Source: CAMLQK01 sp035478775
Lineage (GTDB): Bacteria; Patescibacteriota; Saccharimonadia; Saccharimonadales; UBA4665
Reading direction: 5' to 3'
Assembly (NCBI GenBank): GCA_035478775.1
Contig: DATIJG010000016.1
Span: 1 to 22,883, forward strand
Length of the DNA: 22,883 bases
A program made the translations under genes and the position numbers. This document shows positions 20,641 to 22,883 of this stretch, piece by piece; position 1 is the stretch's first letter, and the number at the start of each line of letters is the position of its first letter. Under the pieces are notes generated by a model that saw only the letters and a list, made by a program, of their open reading frames with translations, made no database searches and had not been told where the DNA came from.

Positions 20641-21122
20641 TTAAGGCGAAGACAGCTGTTGGCGGCCGAAGTCGAGCCTGAAGTACCTCTCCGAGTTATT
20701 TCGGCCGGATGTAGCTTTGGTGCCGAAGCTGACACAGTCCTTGCATTAGCTCACAAAAATATGCCTAACAGGCGGGTGGCTGTGTTGGGGCTTGACTATA
20801 ATCCGCTTACCTTAGAAGCCGCACGCACAGGGAGTTATCTCCTCAGAAACTCGCTGGAAGGCGCAAAGGTTTTATATGGCCGTTCTGGCTTCGATTTTGA
20901 AACAACCATGGCCGACCATGGCGTTACTGTTGAGCCAAGGGATTTTCAAGATGCCGCAGGCCTAAGTACGCGAACCCTTCGCAGAGAGCTATGGAAAGTA
21001 ACCAGGGACAGGATTATCAAGAGTGGTCTGCTAATGCAGCGGCAGATATGCTCGCCCGCGGCTTCGAACCAGTCGAGTCAGACGAACTTCCTTTACTCCT
21101 GGCATTCCAACGTAAAAGGTAA
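20641..21122 (+). pseudogene. CheR-like SAM methyltransferase remnant
   Basis: Frame 1 encodes LRVISAGCSFGAEADTVLAL and then VAVLGLDYNPLTLEAARTGSY, closely matching CheR-type methyltransferases (lRvwSAGCStGEEpYslA; ...D.....L..Ar.G.Y). The usual N-terminal helical domain is missing, and the frame is open back into the tRNA with no good start codon (only a TTG at 20659 without Shine-Dalgarno sequence). The later catalytic motifs are also absent. From about 20934 frame 3 becomes the better coding frame, reading ANAAADMLARGFEPVESDEL and ending at TAA 21120-21122. I therefore read it as a fragment with at least one frameshift and an internal deletion. In frame 1 the chain would run to 21126 with an implausible Ser/Asn-rich end. 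Confidence 0.55.
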
Positions 21123-21206
21123 TTGACGAGGGCGAGAACTGCACGCAGCCGCTAAGCCTTTACCAGATTATCCTGAATATAAGCTGTATGACGTTCAGGG
21201 TAAGTC

Positions 21207-21215
21207 TGCTATCAT
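21207..21215 (+). promoter_or_regulatory. Extended -10 of the esterase gene, leaderless geometry
   Basis: TGC-TATCAT, then six bases (AGGCCT), then ATG at 21222. The AGG in the gap would be too close to act as a Shine-Dalgarno sequence. Confidence 0.55.
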
Positions 21216-21221
21216 AGGCCT

Positions 21222-22592
21222 ATGAATTTCAATCTGTTGGCCGCCGGCCTACTGGCCTCTTTTGGCGTCATAACGGCGTGCGCGCTCACATATATTGCGG
21301 TGAGCTTATTTAGCCATGACGTACACGTGCAGCGCTATGGCATGAAAGGCGCGAAAAGTGCGGAACGCTTGGCAGCCGCCAAACGCCGACGCACTTTGCA
21401 TGTATTATATGCTGCGATTATCTCACTAGTGTCTTCGGTAGGTGTTGCCGTGCTAGTGCACGAACTCGATAAAACTGATAAATTACCAGCCGACCTTTGG
21501 TTGATGTCTTTACCGGCAATGGTGAGCTTGGTATTGTTCGGTTTCTCCATTAAATACCGCCGTAAAACGCTGATTATTGCATCCTCGGCAGTTATTGTGC
21601 TGGCGCTGGCGTTTAGCGCGCTGCTTGTTAACAGCTACTATCGCCTGTACCCGACATTCTACAGCTTTATTGGCATAGAAAACCGGATTGCGGTAATGGC
21701 CGCCCGACAGGCTACGACATTCCAGCGTGCAAAAACTGCTGGCCCGAACGCCAATATAGAATCGCAACTATATGGGTTCGAGTTATCGACGGCAGGGCAT
21801 CTAAGCCCTCTGACTATCCCCGGGAAGATATCTCAGTTTAATGGCCGTCCGGGTTGGGTGTATGTGCCTGCCGTGGCGCGCGGCAACGTTAAATTGCCGG
21901 TTATTGTACTGCTGGCAGGCACGCCTGGCGCACCTAGTGATTGGCTGGCAGGCGGCGGTTTGCAGCAAACGCTCGACACCTTTGCAAAAAACCATCATGG
22001 CATAACACCGATGGTTTTTGTGGTTGACGAGAATGGCTCGCAGTTTAACGATACCGAGTGTGTGGATAGCCCGCGCGGCAACGTCGAAACCTACCTGACG
22101 CAAGATGTGCCGAATTACATCGAAAGCCATTACAATGTACTCACTGCTTCGAATAATTGGGCGATCGGCGGTTTAAGTTTGGGCGGCATGTGCGGTATTA
22201 TGCTCACGCTCAGGCACCCACAAACCTTTGGTTATTTTGCAGATTTTGGTGGTGAACCAGCACCTGAAGTTGGCTCTGAAACTAAAACAATCAGTACGCT
22301 GTTTAATGATTCACAGCATGAATATGAGGCGCACGACCCAGCGAAGTTATTGAAGACGCATCATTACACGAATGTGGGTGGATATTTCGTAGTCGGTAAA
22401 GGTGATTCGCTAAAGCTGGTGGCCAGCATGCAAACATTGTACGACCTCAGTAAACAGGCGGGTGCCAATACGGTTATGGAAACAATTGGCGGTGAACATG
22501 ACTTCGGGGTGTGGCAACAGAGCTTTAAAGATGCCTTGCCCTGGCTGGCAAACGAAGTGGGCGCTACGCAATGTGCCGCGAGCTGTAATTAA
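21222..22592 (+). CDS. Membrane-anchored esterase-fold alpha/beta hydrolase
   Basis: A 456-residue protein. The N-terminal part has four hydrophobic helices (about 4-29, 58-80, 93-111, 116-137); the rest is an alpha/beta hydrolase of the putative esterase (PF00756, Ag85/esterase D-like) type. The nucleophile elbow is G317-L-S319-L-G321 in WAIGGLSLGG, and the catalytic His is H426 in GGEHDFGVW; the acid is probably one of the Asp/Glu between them. Strand markers LPVIVLLAGTPG and MVFVVDENGS fit the fold. The catalytic domain should face outside if helix number is even with the N-terminus out. Proteins of this design are, from memory, common in Actinobacteria, the usual hosts of host-associated Saccharibacteria. 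Natural substrate unknown. Confidence 0.85.
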   Translation: MNFNLLAAGLLASFGVITACALTYIAVSLFSHDVHVQRYGMKGAKSAERLAAAKRRRTLHVLYAAIISLVSSVGVAVLVHELDKTDKLPADLWLMSLPAMVSLVLFGFSIKYRRKTLIIASSAVIVLALAFSALLVNSYYRLYPTFYSFIGIENRIAVMAARQATTFQRAKTAGPNANIESQLYGFELSTAGHLSPLTIPGKISQFNGRPGWVYVPAVARGNVKLPVIVLLAGTPGAPSDWLAGGGLQQTLDTFAKNHHGITPMVFVVDENGSQFNDTECVDSPRGNVETYLTQDVPNYIESHYNVLTASNNWAIGGLSLGGMCGIMLTLRHPQTFGYFADFGGEPAPEVGSETKTISTLFNDSQHEYEAHDPAKLLKTHHYTNVGGYFVVGKGDSLKLVASMQTLYDLSKQAGANTVMETIGGEHDFGVWQQSFKDALPWLANEVGATQCAASCN

Positions 22593-22633
22593 CGGGCGCA
22601 GCGTTCATGCTGCCATTCCCTTGTGTAAACTTC

Positions 22634-22642
22634 TGCTATAAT
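22634..22642 (+). promoter_or_regulatory. Consensus extended -10 for the terminal small gene
   Basis: TGC-TATAAT, expected start near 22649, so the leader is about 18 bases and contains AAGGA before the ATG at 22667. Confidence 0.6.
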
Positions 22643-22666
22643 TTTAGTGAGTAAAAGGAAATGAAG

Positions 22667-22864
22667 ATGACTACTTTGTTTAGTTTCTCGTTGGTAGTGT
22701 TTTTCGCCGCCGTGTTGGCATTCGAGATAATAATGCTTGTGCACGTAATCAAAAATAAAAATATTACCTCTGACCGGCGCTTGCTGTGGATCCTTGGAAT
22801 GTTGCTTGTCCATCCTGTTGTAGCAATTGTATATTTCTTTACAGATTACAAAAACGGTGCATAA
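22667..22864 (+). CDS. Two-helix PLDc_N-like membrane peptide
   Basis: A 65-residue protein with two hydrophobic helices (about 4-26 and 40-58) separated by a basic loop, HVIKNKNITSDRRLLW, and ending IVYFFTDYKNGA. This hairpin, with a charged loop, a Trp opening helix 2 and an aromatic exit, resembles the PLDc_N domain found at the N-terminus of cardiolipin synthases and as free small proteins. An ATG at 22661 is also in frame, but AAGGA (22655-22659) is better spaced for 22667. It follows the esterase by 74 bases with its own promoter. Confidence 0.65.
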   Translation: MTTLFSFSLVVFFAAVLAFEIIMLVHVIKNKNITSDRRLLWILGMLLVHPVVAIVYFFTDYKNGA

Positions 22865-22883
22865 GGGTTTGTGTATGCAGCGT

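Noticed and set aside
20535..20735. 66-residue minus-strand open frame containing GGIRTPGLWYRKPTLYPTELQA
   Set aside because: Antisense of tRNA-Arg(CCG); the same artefact class, with no support of its own.
1..22883. CRISPR arrays, IS elements, integrases, toxin-antitoxin pairs, rRNA, RNase P or tmRNA
   Set aside because: Looked for on both strands; no regularly spaced repeats, transposase or integrase motifs, or recognisable structured RNA beyond the four tRNAs.

Overview
The window looks like part of a small, gene-dense genome from the Patescibacteria (CPR), most probably a Candidatus Saccharibacteria (TM7) relative with roughly even base composition. This is an inference from the gene set: a membrane-anchored Clp-like ATPase next to a small membrane protein, a divergent MurA, MurB, SHMT, Nudix proteins, CNNM-like and DUF1653-like proteins and many lineage-type orphans, all with very short intergenic gaps. 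TGA is used as a stop, which argues against the Gracilibacteria/Absconditabacteria genetic code. No rRNA, IS element, CRISPR array, phage module or origin was seen, and no gene-free stretch exceeds 300 bases.

Layout. 1-2770: the 3' end of an unidentified gene, a CNNM-like membrane protein, a Nudix hydrolase, a membrane protein with a PQ-loop-like duplication, and a polyprenol/phytol/dolichol-type lipid kinase. 2811-5593: a small membrane protein translationally coupled to a two-ring Clp-family AAA+ protein with N-terminal membrane helices. 5671-5845: a tRNA-Gly/tRNA-Arg unit with its own promoter and terminator. 5963-7768: a soluble orphan with an internal repeat. 7908-7985: tRNA-His. 8016-10221: a DUF1653-like protein divergent from a TPC-type metal P-type ATPase. 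10277-13011 (minus): an M20 peptidase and a MurA enzyme fused to an XRE helix-turn-helix. 13172-14470: glyA. 14566-16694 (minus): two adjacent proline-rich, largely disordered proteins that share a short motif. 16821-19046: a Nudix protein with a degenerate catalytic box, murB (minus), and divergently an HTH-DUF3467-like regulator. 19134-20474: an orphan. 20552-20628: tRNA-Arg(CCG), directly followed by a decayed CheR-like methyltransferase fragment. 21222-22864: a membrane-anchored esterase-fold protein and a two-helix PLDc_N-like peptide.

Themes. MurA and MurB carry out successive steps of UDP-MurNAc synthesis; with the lipid kinase, the membrane Clp-like ATPase and the esterase they give the window an envelope flavour. 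Promoters are unusually readable: an extended -10 (TGnTATAAT) recurs. In eight genes a -10-like hexamer lies exactly six nucleotides before the start codon with no Shine-Dalgarno sequence, so transcription should begin at or next to the start codon (leaderless mRNAs). Other genes (first Nudix, glyA, the P-type ATPase, both disordered proteins) have leaders and SD sequences, so two initiation modes seem to coexist.

The strongest candidates for something undescribed are the Clp-like membrane ATPase that lacks the threading tyrosines in both rings, the HTH-MurA fusion, the pair of disordered proteins sharing VLxxVLxGLxxLDxP, and the uniform leaderless promoter geometry. All function calls rest on reading motifs by eye; no searches were run.
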